Assembly: GCA_029167045.1 (NCBI GenBank)
Contig: JARFPK010000002.1
Span: forward strand, 35,957-99,956
Source: Candidatus Methanocrinis natronophilus
GTDB taxonomy: Archaea; Halobacteriota; Methanosarcinia; Methanotrichales; Methanotrichaceae
DNA length: 64,000 bases
Direction of reading: 5' to 3'
In this document: piece after piece, positions 28,329 through 36,955 of the stretch
Numbering within the stretch: the stretch's first letter is position 1
Layout: each line of letters starts with the position of its first letter
The notes under the pieces: model-generated
Told to the model about the DNA's origin: nothing
Databases searched by the model: none
What the model saw: only the letters and a program-made list of their open reading frames with translations
Translations under genes and position numbers: made by a program

Positions 28329-28430
28329 TTAGACCGCCTCCTCAACGTACTCCGCTAACTGGTCCGATGGAGACTGTTTTACCACTGGTCCTTCTCGGGG
28401 AATTTCCTCGGAGATCGCGCTTGAGTAGGA

Positions 28431-28443
28431 GGTTTTAAATAAG
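28431..28443 (-). promoter_or_regulatory. TATA box of the primase-helicase gene
   Basis: The minus strand reads CTTATTTAAAACC, a good archaeal TATA box about 105 bases before the GTG at 28328. The intervening leader contains a frame of about 35 codons ending LAEYVEEAV just before the primase start, without a normal start codon. Confidence 0.45.
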
Positions 28444-28468
28444 ATGAGTATAATAATTACCATCTAGA

Positions 28469-28786
28469 TCACTTGGTCGCTCCTGTGGTCTGTGCGCAGT
28501 GTTCGTCGCTTCCACCGGTGTTCGCAGCACCGGCAAGCTCATTTTTCGTCGCGATGTCGGGATCGACACGGCGGAATCGGTAAGGTCTGGCCGGATCATC
28601 GGTCTTAAGAATCGCGATCTTCTGTCCAACGAGAGGGCGCAAAATATCAACCATGTCAGTTGGGAGAGCCAAAACGATCTTTCCGATTCTAACCAGTAGA
28701 ATGCTTTCTTCATCGTTAAGTTCGGTAAGATGACCGACCGCCTCCTCCCAGGGGTTTAGACGGCGGATTTCTATGGAAGATATCAT
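28469..28786 (-). CDS. Small hypothetical protein of the integrative element
   Basis: The predicted protein is 105 aa. It begins MISSIEIRRLNPWEEAVGHL, has a central beta-rich part (ILLVRIGKIVLALP) and a low-complexity C-terminus. Its start overlaps the stop of the upstream winged-helix gene by four bases (ATGA), so the two are cotranslated. No family is recognised. The two genes precede the primase gene and are likely early or regulatory genes of the element. Confidence 0.55.
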   Translation of the reverse strand: MISSIEIRRLNPWEEAVGHLTELNDEESILLVRIGKIVLALPTDMVDILRPLVGQKIAILKTDDPARPYRFRRVDPDIATKNELAGAANTGGSDEHCAQTTGATK

Positions 28787-29043
28787 TCCTGGATCCCTAC
28801 AGTTTTCATATCGTGTTTCTTCGCGATGAAGACACGTACTTTGCCGAGTCTCTTTTCAACAGCCAATCCGGCTTCTACTGTTTTCGCGAGGTGCTTCTCT
28901 GCCGTGACATAAGAACAGCCAACGGTCTGTGACACTTCCGCTGCGCATGTCGCCGGCGTGGATTTTAGAGTCTCCAGCACCTGCGCTGCGATTTCCCGGC
29001 TTGCGCGGGGGTGTAAGACACTATCGAGATCTGTTAGTACCAT
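28783..29043 (-). CDS. Small winged-helix regulator of the element
   Basis: The predicted protein is 86 aa. Residues 15-75 form a helix-turn-helix with wing: VLETLKSTPATCAAEVSQTV, then SYVTAEKHLAKTVEAGLAVE and the wing KRLGKVRVFIAKK. It could control copy number or excision. It is divergent from the wHTH gene at 29202, and the shared intergenic space has overlapping palindromes suitable as operators. It heads the minus-strand gene run 29043 to 24468. Confidence 0.65.
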   Translation of the reverse strand: MVLTDLDSVLHPRASREIAAQVLETLKSTPATCAAEVSQTVGCSYVTAEKHLAKTVEAGLAVEKRLGKVRVFIAKKHDMKTVGIQE

Positions 29044-29102
29044 GCTTCTTACTAGGATAGATTCAAATAAATAGCAATATCAGACTTGATGACCCTAATT
29101 AT

Positions 29103-29125
29103 CCAATATATTGGCTAAATTAGCC
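29103..29125. promoter_or_regulatory. Overlapping palindromes between divergent regulator genes
   Basis: CCAATATATTGG (29103-29114) and GGCTAAATTAGCC (29113-29125) are perfect palindromes sharing two bases, followed by AATCTAATATATTGTAG. They lie between the regulator genes starting at 29043 (minus) and 29202 (plus) and are good candidate operators. TATA-like ACTATATATGTG at 29169-29180 serves the plus gene. Confidence 0.55.
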
Positions 29126-29201
29126 AAAATCTAATATATTGTAGTTTAACAACATATTATAAGCAAACTATATATGTGAATTAAGACACATATCATAAAG
29201 T

Positions 29202-29819
29202 ATGAAATGGCAAGATACGGTCAAGCAATCGGGCGAAGAAAGAACGAGCTTAGTTCTTATGTACCTAGCTCTTGGAGAAGATTATTCTTATAATATGGCA
29301 AAAAAGTACTTTTCAATAGAGGCAACAGAAGAGAAGGGTTGGTCAGAAGATAAGCTTAAAAAATTAAAAAGTTTGAAGGACCCCAGCCAACTCAGCCATC
29401 TGCTTAAGAAAATGGAAAAAAAAGAGCTTCTCGTTTCTAGTGATACAGAAGTAAATGGCCGTAACAGGCACGTCTATCGATTGAATCCCCAAATTTTATG
29501 TAGCATTTTAAATATACCTAATATGAAAAACCCTACGGAAGCAGAAATCATAAAAGCATTCTTGGACGAATTAAGTAAAAAAGAACGGGAGCCTTATTTT
29601 GATGTTTGGAGAACCATGGAAATTTTAGATTTCATTTCTTTCTTATATTTCCTGGAAAATGAATCGAAAGAACATGATATGAATGAGGCAACTAATATTC
29701 TTAGTAAGATCATTGATGACCACTTTGAGTTGGAGAAATCTATTAGAAAAATACAGAGTAAAATAAATAGCCCATTTTCTGCAGGTATAAGACTTAGGAA
29801 GAAGGCCAGAAGAGAATAA
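29202..29819 (+). CDS. Winged-helix-type hypothetical protein, low GC
   Basis: The predicted protein is 205 aa, lysine-rich and AT-rich compared with the core genes, a sign of foreign origin. Residues 50-105 read as a winged helix: DPSQLSHLLKKMEKKELLV followed by NGRNRHVYRLNP. The C-terminal part is helical and may be a ligand or partner domain. Its stop codon abuts the integrase stop (convergent). It is probably a regulator of the element; no family is identified. Confidence 0.6.
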   Translation: MKWQDTVKQSGEERTSLVLMYLALGEDYSYNMAKKYFSIEATEEKGWSEDKLKKLKSLKDPSQLSHLLKKMEKKELLVSSDTEVNGRNRHVYRLNPQILCSILNIPNMKNPTEAEIIKAFLDELSKKEREPYFDVWRTMEILDFISFLYFLENESKEHDMNEATNILSKIIDDHFELEKSIRKIQSKINSPFSAGIRLRKKARRE

Positions 29820-30791
29820 CTAAATCACCCCCAACTGCGGAATATGCGCGAGGTAGCTCTCGCGAAGCTCCTTCTTGTCGATGTGGTCGTAGACGTCGAT
29901 CGCCTCCTTCCGCACGTCCCCCCGGAGCTCCTGAATGAACTCCCTGGGCATCCCTGATCGCCTCATGTGGGTGGTGAACCAGTGTCTACAGCAGTGGGGC
30001 GAGAAGTGGTCCTCCATCCGATCCGATTCAGGCTTGTGGATGCCGGCCCGGTCCGCCGCTTTGGTGACGGCGGTATAGACGCCGTTTCTGTTCAGCCGAC
30101 CGCCGTTGGTGTTGGTGAAGAGGGCTTTTGAGTCGCCGCCGTTACGGGACGCCCTCGCCCGAAGCCACCTCTTCAGGATGAAAGCCGTCTCGTCGTCGAA
30201 GAAGACTATCCGGTTCGTCCTCTTGGGGGTTGGCTTCAGCCTGATGCTCTGCTCCACCCAGTCGATGTCGTCGATATCGAGGGTTATCATCTCCTTTCGC
30301 CTGATACCCGTCTTCGCAAGGAGGGTGATGATCGCCTTGTCGCGGATATCCATGATGGAGTTGATGAGGTGGGTCATCTCTTCGATGGAGATGAGCTTTC
30401 TCATTTGACCATCGTCATTGTCCTTGTACCTTCTCAGATACCTCTTCCTCACCGAGTGAACGGGATTTTTGTCCACGTGCCCCTCGTACTCAAGAAAATC
30501 GTAGAACCCCGATAGGCCGGTGAAATAGTTCTCGATCGTCTTCTGGTGGACTCCCCTCACCTTTCGGAGGTATTCGAGGAACTTCCTTATCGTGTTGCGA
30601 TCGGCTCCCAGGAGGTCCATTCCGTTATCTTCGAGGAACTGGACGTAGATCTTTATCGATGAGAGGTACCTTCGAGTCGACTCCGGCGACAGCCCCCGGA
30701 TCTCGCTATCTTCCTGGTATTGCTCAATAAGGTCCTCGTGAACGAGTGAATCGAGCCCTGAGGAGCTCCTGTCAGAGGTCTTATCCGTCAT
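29820..30791 (-). CDS. Tyrosine recombinase / integrase
   Basis: The predicted protein is 323 aa. The N-terminal SAM-like DNA-binding domain (LIEQYQEDSEIRGLSPESTRRY..) is followed by the catalytic domain with Arg (TGIRRKEMITLDIDDID), HxxRH (HCCRHWFTTHM) and the nucleophile Tyr in VYDHID. The gene is complete, so it is not split by integration as in SSV-type integrases. The start at 30791 makes an ATGA overlap with the upstream ribbon-helix-helix gene. Its nearness to tRNA-Leu points to that tRNA as the attachment site. Confidence 0.85.
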   Translation of the reverse strand: MTDKTSDRSSSGLDSLVHEDLIEQYQEDSEIRGLSPESTRRYLSSIKIYVQFLEDNGMDLLGADRNTIRKFLEYLRKVRGVHQKTIENYFTGLSGFYDFLEYEGHVDKNPVHSVRKRYLRRYKDNDDGQMRKLISIEEMTHLINSIMDIRDKAIITLLAKTGIRRKEMITLDIDDIDWVEQSIRLKPTPKRTNRIVFFDDETAFILKRWLRARASRNGGDSKALFTNTNGGRLNRNGVYTAVTKAADRAGIHKPESDRMEDHFSPHCCRHWFTTHMRRSGMPREFIQELRGDVRKEAIDVYDHIDKKELRESYLAHIPQLGVI

Positions 30792-31309
30792 CCCACCCAC
30801 CTCCAACCTCTCGGCGATGAGGTGATGAGCCCGTAAGTCTCCAGGTTTTCAAGCTCCGTCGATACCGCCTTCACCAGGTCGGCTTCGCGCGGATCGATCC
30901 CAAGCTCTTCGAGAAGCCGGTAGTTGTCAATAAGGTCGCCTCGTTTCAGTATCTTGATGAGCTCCCGGCTGTACTTCCTAGCGCCCTCAAAATCGTCTTC
31001 AAGGAAAGCGGCGCTCCGATACCTCTTCAGCTCGTTCTCGTACTTATCGAGGACGATGTTCTTTAGCTTCAGCTCCTCCTGCAGCTTCCTTATCTCGTCC
31101 CTCAGTGAGCCGAGCTGCTTGACGAGCTCTGCTCGAGGTTTGATCTCCGCCTCATCCGCCAGGGCGTTCTCCACGATCTCGATCACAAACTTCGAGAGGG
31201 GGACTTTGGCCTCGGAGGCGAGGTTATCCCATCGCTTCTTATCCTCGGCGGAAGGAAGGTAGACGTAGACATAACGAGACTTGTCAGGTTTAACCAATAT
31301 ACCCACCAA
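30788..31309 (-). CDS. Ribbon-helix-helix / coiled-coil protein cotranscribed with integrase
   Basis: The predicted protein is 173 aa. The N-terminus (KSRYVYVYLPSAEDKKRWDNLASEAKVPLSKFVIEIVENAL) matches the ribbon-helix-helix DNA-binding fold. A coiled coil follows (LRDEIRKLQEELKLKNIVLDKYENEL), then a small C-terminal helical domain. It may control the integrase or act as an excision factor or partition adaptor. Start choice is uncertain: TTG at 31309 or TTG at 31297, the latter with GGTGG upstream. Promoter TATA lies at 31331-31340. Confidence 0.7.
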   Translation of the reverse strand: MVGILVKPDKSRYVYVYLPSAEDKKRWDNLASEAKVPLSKFVIEIVENALADEAEIKPRAELVKQLGSLRDEIRKLQEELKLKNIVLDKYENELKRYRSAAFLEDDFEGARKYSRELIKILKRGDLIDNYRLLEELGIDPREADLVKAVSTELENLETYGLITSSPRGWRWVG

Positions 31310-31330
31310 AGATATACTTGGGCATATTGC

Positions 31331-31340
31331 TATTTAAAGA
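31331..31340 (-). promoter_or_regulatory. TATA box of the RHH-integrase operon
   Basis: The minus strand reads TCTTTAAATA, a near-consensus archaeal TATA box about 25 bases before the first start codon, so the mRNA is leaderless or nearly so. It is only about a dozen bases from the tRNA-Leu 3' end. Confidence 0.55.
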
Positions 31341-31352
31341 TTACTAGTAAAT

Positions 31353-31440
31353 TGGTGCGGGGGATGGGATTCGAACCCACGAACTCCTGCGAGACAAGGC
31401 CCTCAACCTTGCGCCTTTGACCTGGCTTGGCAACCCCCGC
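31353..31440 (-). tRNA. tRNA-Leu (anticodon GAG)
   Basis: The minus strand folds as a class II tRNA: acceptor GCGGGGG pairing with CCCCCGC, anticodon stem CAAGG/CCTTG around TTGAGGG (anticodon GAG), a long variable arm, T-arm GTGGGTTCGAATCCCAT, and an encoded CCA end. It reads CUC/CUU codons. In other archaea a tRNA-Leu sits between rpoD and the L18e-L13-S9 genes. Here its 3' end faces the integrase, so it is the likely chromosomal attachment site. Confidence 0.9.
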
Positions 31441-31476
31441 CCTTGGGTTTGATGAGGATGATCTTCTTTCAGCGCC

Positions 31477-32277
31477 TCATGCGAGCTCGCTCAACTGCTC
31501 GCTCAGCGACATAGCGCGCCTTTTGATCTCGGTCGCGGCCCCTATTACGAGGTCTTTTGCTGAGATCGATCCGTCGGTATCGATCTTCATGACGAATACG
31601 TCCTCGATGGGAACGACCTTTATTCTCCCGGTTTCGCACTCGACGACGCAGAGCTTGCACAGGGAGCAACTGGTGGGGTCGGTTACCTTCACCCTTCCGT
31701 CCCCCTCTTCGATCACCAGGATCTCGCGGGGGCAGACATCGGCGCACTTTCCGCAGCGCTCACAATCTTCGCTGATCCCGATGTCTGGGAGGTTCTTGTA
31801 GCCGCACTGGGTCCCTGCCTGCCATTTGATGTGGACCGTCCCCCGGTTCAGGGTCACAATCCCCTCCAGCATCAGCTTCTCGCCCTCCCCCAGGATGGCT
31901 AGGGGTATCTTCTCGAAGGCGACATTAACTGCCGGATCTCCAAACCTCAGGTCTCCGGAGTGGACGATGGAGGGCCCCTCTGCCGTGAGGGTCATCCCCA
32001 CCTGGCATGCTGGACAACCGGCGCCGCCGCAGTCGCACTCTTCTGAGACCCTATAAAGGCTGAGGTCCTCGGCCTTGATAGGCACAAGCCCCAGCCTCAG
32101 GGAGAGCTGCTCGTCGAAGAGGACCGATGTATTGTCATAAATACTTATCTCATCGATGGCGAGAGACGGTACCTCCGCGAGGCAGGCCCTCCTTATGCCG
32201 TTGGCAAAGGCTGGCGTCACCCCCCTGAGGAGGAACCTCACCCGGTCCTCTCTGAGCTCTAAGAGTTCCACCTTCAA
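31477..32277 (-). CDS. rpo3: DNA-directed RNA polymerase subunit D (Rpo3) with Fe-S domain
   Basis: The predicted protein is 266 aa, homologous to bacterial alpha and eukaryotic Rpb3; with subunit L it forms the assembly platform of RNA polymerase. The N-terminal dimerisation signature FANGIRRACLAEVPSLAIDE is clear. An inserted ferredoxin-like domain carries two cysteine clusters (CERCGKCADVCP and CSLCKLCVVEC), enough for [4Fe-4S] clusters as in several methanogens. An extra CxCxxxxCxxC appears at residues ~82-91. It is the last gene of the S13-S4-S11-rpoD operon, three bases after S11. Confidence 0.95.
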   Translation of the reverse strand: MKVELLELREDRVRFLLRGVTPAFANGIRRACLAEVPSLAIDEISIYDNTSVLFDEQLSLRLGLVPIKAEDLSLYRVSEECDCGGAGCPACQVGMTLTAEGPSIVHSGDLRFGDPAVNVAFEKIPLAILGEGEKLMLEGIVTLNRGTVHIKWQAGTQCGYKNLPDIGISEDCERCGKCADVCPREILVIEEGDGRVKVTDPTSCSLCKLCVVECETGRIKVVPIEDVFVMKIDTDGSISAKDLVIGAATEIKRRAMSLSEQLSELA

Positions 32278-32280
32278 AGC

Positions 32281-32670
32281 TTACACCCGTCTCCCCCTCT
32301 TTCCGCCAGAGGGCTTAGTGCCGTCGTGGGGGATGGGTGTCACGTCCTCGATCCTCCCTATCTTCAGCCCTGCTCTCGCCAGAGCTCTGATCGCCGCCTG
32401 GGCACCGGGTCCTGGAGACCTCTGCCGGTTCCCGCCGGGGGCCCTGACCCTGACGTGGACGCCTATGATCCCGTTGGTCATCGCCTGCTCGGCGATCTGC
32501 CCCGCCATCTGCATCGCAGTATAGGGGGAGCTCTCGTCCCTGGCGGCCTTGACTACCATCCCCCCCGATATCTTGGCGATCGTCTCCGCGCCGGTCAGGT
32601 CGGTTATGGTGATGATGGTGTTGTTGAAGGAGGCGTATATGTGGGCGACGCCCCATTTTCCTTCTGCCAT
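32281..32670 (-). CDS. rps11: 30S ribosomal protein S11
   Basis: The predicted protein is 129 aa, full length for archaeal S11 (uS11), which sits on the platform of the small subunit and contacts the 3' end region of 16S rRNA. Conserved segments include [22 protein letters not shown] and the basic C-terminus [13 protein letters not shown]. It is two bases from S4 and three from rpoD, as in the usual archaeal operon. Confidence 0.95.
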   Translation of the reverse strand: MAEGKWGVAHIYASFNNTIITITDLTGAETIAKISGGMVVKAARDESSPYTAMQMAGQIAEQAMTNGIIGVHVRVRAPGGNRQRSPGPGAQAAIRALARAGLKIGRIEDVTPIPHDGTKPSGGKRGRRV

Positions 32671-32672
32671 GT

Positions 32673-33215
32673 TTATCCTTCCACCTTGGGTATTCTGGCA
32701 GCCCTCTCAGGATGAGCCTCCTGAGTCATGGGGGAGCCAGGGTAGTAATCGATGGTCATCTCCTCGCCTCTCTTCACGTAATATCCGGGGACGGTCACCT
32801 TCCGGCCGGTGATCTGAATGTGGCCGTGGGTGATGAACTGGCGAGACTGCCTGAGGGACTTGGCCAGCCCCTGCCGGTATACCTGGGTCTGAAGCCTCCT
32901 CTCCAGGAGGTCCTCCACTTTTATGGAGAGGACGGAGTCGAGGTCACCGTCTTCCTTCAGCATCCCGTAGTTCTTGAGATGTTCCAGCACGTCCGTCGCC
33001 TGAGCCTCTAGCTTCGTCTCTCCCCGGGCTATGGCAGCCAGAAGGTGACGGCTTACGCGCCGGTACTTCCGGATTAGGCTCTGGGCTCTCCAGACCTCTC
33101 TCTTGTTGCGCAGACCGTAGTTCTTGACAAGCTCCAGCTCGGAAGCCATCCTGTCGGCTTCCCAAGGGTGGCGCGGGGTATCGTAACTCTTCCTACACTT
33201 ACCAGGATATCCCAT
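32673..33215 (-). CDS. rps4: 30S ribosomal protein S4
   Basis: The predicted protein is 180 aa. Archaeal/eukaryotic uS4 (S9e) type: it starts [19 protein letters not shown], and contains the S4 RNA-binding domain ([26 protein letters not shown]). It nucleates assembly of the 30S body. It lies 15 bases after S13 and two before S11 in the operon. Confidence 0.95.
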   Translation of the reverse strand: MGYPGKCRKSYDTPRHPWEADRMASELELVKNYGLRNKREVWRAQSLIRKYRRVSRHLLAAIARGETKLEAQATDVLEHLKNYGMLKEDGDLDSVLSIKVEDLLERRLQTQVYRQGLAKSLRQSRQFITHGHIQITGRKVTVPGYYVKRGEEMTIDYYPGSPMTQEAHPERAARIPKVEG

Positions 33216-33230
33216 AATAACCCGCCTCCA

Positions 33231-33686
33231 TCACTTCTTCTTCCTGCTGACGCCGACGGTGGCGCCCCTTCGCCCGGTGGATCTGGTCTTCTGGCCCCTG
33301 ACGCGGAGGCCGCGCTCGTGCCTGATCCCCCTGTAGCTCCGGGTCTTTCTTATTATATCCATCTCTTCCCTCTGGGTGAGGACGAGATCGGTTCCCATCA
33401 AGTGCTTATCCTCGCCGGTGAGGAGGTCTTTTCTCCTGTTGGTCATCCAGACCGGGAGGTGGCTCTGGGCAGCCTCGACGACCTCTCTCAGCCTCGATAT
33501 CGCCTCGTCTGAGAGGAGCCCCAGGGTCTCATTGGGGTCGATATCAGCCTTCTGGGATAGGAGCCGGGCGTTCCTTCTGCCCATCCCCCTAATGCCGGTG
33601 AGCGCCATCTGAACGGGGCTGTGACCGTTTAAGTCCACATTCAGTATCCGCACTATATGTTTCAGCTCTTCATTATCTTCTGGCAA
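33231..33686 (-). CDS. rps13: 30S ribosomal protein S13
   Basis: The predicted protein is 151 aa, archaeal uS13 with the helix-two-turn-helix region (TGIRGMGRRNARLL) and the C-terminal basic tail (RHERGLRVRGQKTRSTGRRG). S13 sits in the head of the small subunit near the P-site tRNA and L5. It is the first gene of the operon; the 173-bp gap upstream must hold its promoter, but I see only a weak A/T-rich element near 33828-33842. Confidence 0.95.
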   Translation of the reverse strand: MPEDNEELKHIVRILNVDLNGHSPVQMALTGIRGMGRRNARLLSQKADIDPNETLGLLSDEAISRLREVVEAAQSHLPVWMTNRRKDLLTGEDKHLMGTDLVLTQREEMDIIRKTRSYRGIRHERGLRVRGQKTRSTGRRGATVGVSRKKK

Positions 33687-33859
33687 ATCATTCCTCCAGA
33701 AATCTCAGGCCTGGTAGGCCTTCTGGAGCAGCCCCGGATCATAGTCCGACGCCGCCCGCGCATCGGCCAACCGCCGATGGGGCGAATCAACTGCAAACGC
33801 CAATCCAAGCCAGAGATTCGCTACTGGTACATAAGACTTATGGAGGGCTTTGCCGCTCT

Positions 33860-35128
33860 TTATCCGCCGACCTCGACGAGGCAACCGATCCTCGCCATAT
33901 CCTCAAAGAAGCTCGGGTAGGATACCGATACCGATTCTGCCGTATCAATCCTGGTATCTCCGGCGGCGAGCCCCGCCACAGTCAGAGCCATGACGATCCT
34001 GTGGTCGTGATGGCCAGAGACGATCGCTCCTTCAAGCCTCCCGCCTTCGATGACGAGGCCGTCGGGCCTCTCCTCGATATCCGCCCCCATCTTGGAGAGC
34101 TCCATCGCCATAGCCGAAAGCCGGTCCGTCTCCTTGTGGCGGACGTGCTCGGCGTTCTTGACGACGGTCTTCCCCCTCGCAAGAGACCCCAGGACCGCTA
34201 TGGTGGGTACGAGGTCTGGGGTGAGGCTCGCGTCCACCTCCACCCCCTCCAGATCCCCCCCTTCGATGACGAGGTCGCCCTTCTCCTGGTCCCAGGAGAT
34301 CTTCGCCCCCATATCCCGGAGGATGGATACGATCGCCGAGTCCCCCTGTCTTGAGGGGCGCAGCCCCCGGACCATCAGGCGCGATCCGGTCACCGCCGCC
34401 GCAGCCAGGAGGTAGGAGGCGGAGGAGAAGTCGCCGGGGACGGTGTATTCCTCGAGATGGTACCTCTGGCCGCCCTGGATGAAGAACCTCTCGAAGTCCG
34501 TCTCGACCTTTCCACCCGCCTCCTCCAGCATCTCCAGGGTGATCTCGGCGTAGGGGCGGGACTTCAGCTCTCCGTCGATGACGATCTCGGCTTCGTCCTC
34601 GGCGAGGGGGCAGGATATGAGGAGGGCAGAGAGGAACTGGGAGCTCACCCTCCCGTCGAGGACCGTCCTCCCCCCCCGGATCTTTCCCCGGACCACCAGG
34701 GGAGCGCAGTCGTTCCTCTTTATCGAGAACGCCTCCCCTCCGAGGTCATTTAGGGATTTCAAGAGGGGGCCGTTGGGCCTGCCCCGGATGGAGGCGTCTC
34801 CCGTGAGGACGGCTCCATCGGTGAGGGCCGCCACCGCCGCCATGATCCGGAGGGTGGTTCCGGAGTTCTCGACGTCGATGACGTTATCCGGGGTCTTCGG
34901 CCTTCCTCCAACGCCAGCCACTGCCAGCGTTTCACCCTCTATCGCGATCTCCGCCCCCAGGGCCTCTGCGGCGGCGATGGTGGCCCTGGTGTCGGCGGAG
35001 AGAAGGGGTCGCTTCACCGAGCCTCCGGGCCCGAGGGCGGAGATGGTGATCGCCCTGTGGGTATAGCTCTTGGAGGGAGGGACCGCCACCTCCCCCGAGA
35101 CCTGCGAGCGCTCAACAGATGCTATCAT
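33860..35128 (-). CDS. aroA: 3-phosphoshikimate 1-carboxyvinyltransferase (EPSP synthase)
   Basis: The predicted protein is 422 aa, usual length. It transfers enolpyruvyl from PEP to shikimate-3-phosphate in aromatic amino acid synthesis. Diagnostic segments are PPSKSYTHRAI (substrate-binding Lys), the NSGTTLRIM signature, and RHKETDRLSAM. The start MIASVERSQVSGEVAVPPSKS fits. It is followed at some distance by the ribosomal operon and preceded by rsmA; no other shikimate genes lie nearby. Confidence 0.95.
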   Translation of the reverse strand: MIASVERSQVSGEVAVPPSKSYTHRAITISALGPGGSVKRPLLSADTRATIAAAEALGAEIAIEGETLAVAGVGGRPKTPDNVIDVENSGTTLRIMAAVAALTDGAVLTGDASIRGRPNGPLLKSLNDLGGEAFSIKRNDCAPLVVRGKIRGGRTVLDGRVSSQFLSALLISCPLAEDEAEIVIDGELKSRPYAEITLEMLEEAGGKVETDFERFFIQGGQRYHLEEYTVPGDFSSASYLLAAAAVTGSRLMVRGLRPSRQGDSAIVSILRDMGAKISWDQEKGDLVIEGGDLEGVEVDASLTPDLVPTIAVLGSLARGKTVVKNAEHVRHKETDRLSAMAMELSKMGADIEERPDGLVIEGGRLEGAIVSGHHDHRIVMALTVAGLAAGDTRIDTAESVSVSYPSFFEDMARIGCLVEVGG

Positions 35129-35202
35129 CGGCTGTAGGTTGGGCAGGTGAGTATAAAAAATCGAGGTTCGAAGAGCCGGGTGTAACCCCCCTTCCCCGCC
35201 GC

Positions 35203-35934
35203 CTATCCGGAGATCGTCCTCGCGATGAGGGCGACCTCCTCAAGGGTCAGTTCCTGGGGCCTCCTATCCAGGATCTGGGGATCGATCCGCGATAGAGCGC
35301 CCAAGGAGGCTCCCATAGACGCCAGGGATCTTTTGACCTTCTTCCTCCTCGTGGAGAAGAGAACCCGGGTGATATCGTCAAAGGCCTTCTCGTCGACGGG
35401 GATAGGCGTCTTTCGCGGCAGGAGGCGGACGATCGCCGACTCTACCTGCGGCATAGGCCGGAACGCCCCCCTGGGGACGATCTCGAGGATCTCGGCCTCG
35501 GCCCGGAAGGAGACGTTTAGGGTGAGCCTCCCGTACTCCTTCGTCCCCGGAAAAGCCACCATCCTCTCGGCGAACTCCCTCTGGTACATGAGCACCGCAA
35601 GATCGAAGGGCCTCTTCAGAATCCGGAAGGTGATCTTCGAAGAGATTTGGTATGGGAGGTTGGATACCACCTTGTTATAATCCGGGAGGGGGGCCTTCAG
35701 GGCGTCTCCCCTCATCACCACGACGTTCGGATGGCGCCCCTCCAGGGCCGAGGCGAGACCGGGGTCGACCTCGATGGCGTAGACCTTACCAGCCCGGGCC
35801 GATAGGATCCTGGTGAGGTTGCCGGTCCCAGGACCGATCTCCAGGACCCTGTCCTCCTCGTTTAGGGAAGCGTAATCGCCGATCCGGGCGAGGACCCGCC
35901 CGTCGACGAGAAAGTTCTGACCTAGCTTCTTCAA
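35203..35934 (-). CDS. rsmA: 16S rRNA adenine dimethyltransferase (KsgA/Dim1)
   Basis: The predicted protein is 243 aa. It dimethylates the two adjacent adenines in the 3' terminal hairpin of 16S rRNA using S-adenosylmethionine. SAM-binding EIGPGTGNLT and catalytic NLPY motif (VVSNLPYQISSK) are intact. The start is TTG, with GAGGGGG upstream at a rather long spacing. Gene order L21e-rpoF-DUF655-rsmA is the common archaeal arrangement. Confidence 0.93.
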   Translation of the reverse strand: MKKLGQNFLVDGRVLARIGDYASLNEEDRVLEIGPGTGNLTRILSARAGKVYAIEVDPGLASALEGRHPNVVVMRGDALKAPLPDYNKVVSNLPYQISSKITFRILKRPFDLAVLMYQREFAERMVAFPGTKEYGRLTLNVSFRAEAEILEIVPRGAFRPMPQVESAIVRLLPRKTPIPVDEKAFDDITRVLFSTRRKKVKRSLASMGASLGALSRIDPQILDRRPQELTLEEVALIARTISG

Positions 35935-35999
35935 CTCCCTGGCCGCCCCCTCGAAAATCAGATCATCCTCTTAAGGGGCTATCAGATTCGCTGACCCAT

Positions 36000-36590
36000 T
36001 CAACGTCGACGGGGATCTGCGGTGAAAATCCGGTACTTGATCCGGTCGTCGGCGATCTCGTCTTCTATCCGCTTCGCGATGAGCTTCTCGGGGTTGTAGA
36101 TACCCTTCACCCTCTCGGTGAGATCCTCAAAGCTCTTGAATGGGCCCTTCTTACGCTCGTTTAGGACCGCCCACATCAGCTTCTTTCCGATCCCGGGCAA
36201 GAGCTCCAGGGCGTGCATCCTGGTGGTCAGGGGACCTGCCTCGTTGAAGAAACGGAGGTAGAACCCCTCTTTATCCAGGACGATCTTCTGGAGGGCGTAG
36301 GGGAGCTCCACCTTTGCCCCCGAGGATAGGTCCTCGAAGCCTATCCTCCGGTTGACCCGGTCAATGATCGGGCGGTCTTTTCCCACCAGGATCGCCTTGA
36401 CGCCGATCTCGGGGACCGCCCCCTCCTTCGGGCTCATCTCCATCAGGACAAAGTCCCTCTCTCCTACCCCCTGGACTATGGGCCTCTTCTGATACCGGCC
36501 CATGGCTTCCGAGACGTGGCCGTAGGGTAGATAGTCGAGAACCCAAGCCGTCTCTTCGCGCCGCGGAGGCCTCTCAGGAGTCATCATCAT
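36000..36590 (-). CDS. DUF655 family RNA-binding-like protein
   Basis: The predicted protein is 196 aa. The N-terminal half is an OB-type barrel (AWVLDYLPYGHVSEAMG.., VQGVGERDFVLMEM) and the C-terminal half a helix-hairpin-helix (HALELLPGIGKKLMWAVLNERKK). This archaeal family is always found between rpoF and rsmA and is presumed to bind nucleic acid; its exact role is not known. It lies 16 bases after rpoF. Confidence 0.88.
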   Translation of the reverse strand: MMMTPERPPRREETAWVLDYLPYGHVSEAMGRYQKRPIVQGVGERDFVLMEMSPKEGAVPEIGVKAILVGKDRPIIDRVNRRIGFEDLSSGAKVELPYALQKIVLDKEGFYLRFFNEAGPLTTRMHALELLPGIGKKLMWAVLNERKKGPFKSFEDLTERVKGIYNPEKLIAKRIEDEIADDRIKYRIFTADPRRR

Positions 36591-36606
36591 CCCCTCGATC
36601 GGATCT

Positions 36607-36954
36607 TTATGCCCTCAGAACCACGTCGAGGATGGCGTCCAGATCCTCTTCTGATAGGGTGAACCGCTCTTTTGCGTAGAGGGCCCTGATCTCGTCTTTG
36701 GTCTTCGGCCTGACATCGGTGATCTTGGTGGCGATCTCCGGCGTCATCTTCTGAAGCCCTAAGAGCTCCTCCCTCATGATGTGGCTCTCCCCTGCCGTAC
36801 CCTGAGAGAAGATATCGGCGTGCTTTATCGCCCTTCGCAGCTCGTAGCCGAGCTCCTCTGGCTCTTCGGCCCTGCGAAGCCTTATCTCCTCCAGAGCCTC
36901 CCTGACATCGGAGAGGGTCATGAGCTCTTCGCTCAAAACTTTTTTAACTATCAT
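36607..36954 (-). CDS. rpo4: DNA-directed RNA polymerase subunit F (Rpo4)
   Basis: The predicted protein is 115 aa, homologous to eukaryotic Rpb4, which with subunit E forms the stalk of RNA polymerase. The pattern EELMTLSDVREALEEI and the C-terminal LSEEDLDAILDVVL helices fit. It starts one base after the L21e stop, so the two are translationally coupled. Confidence 0.9.
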   Translation of the reverse strand: MIVKKVLSEELMTLSDVREALEEIRLRRAEEPEELGYELRRAIKHADIFSQGTAGESHIMREELLGLQKMTPEIATKITDVRPKTKDEIRALYAKERFTLSEEDLDAILDVVLRA

Positions 36955-36955
36955 C

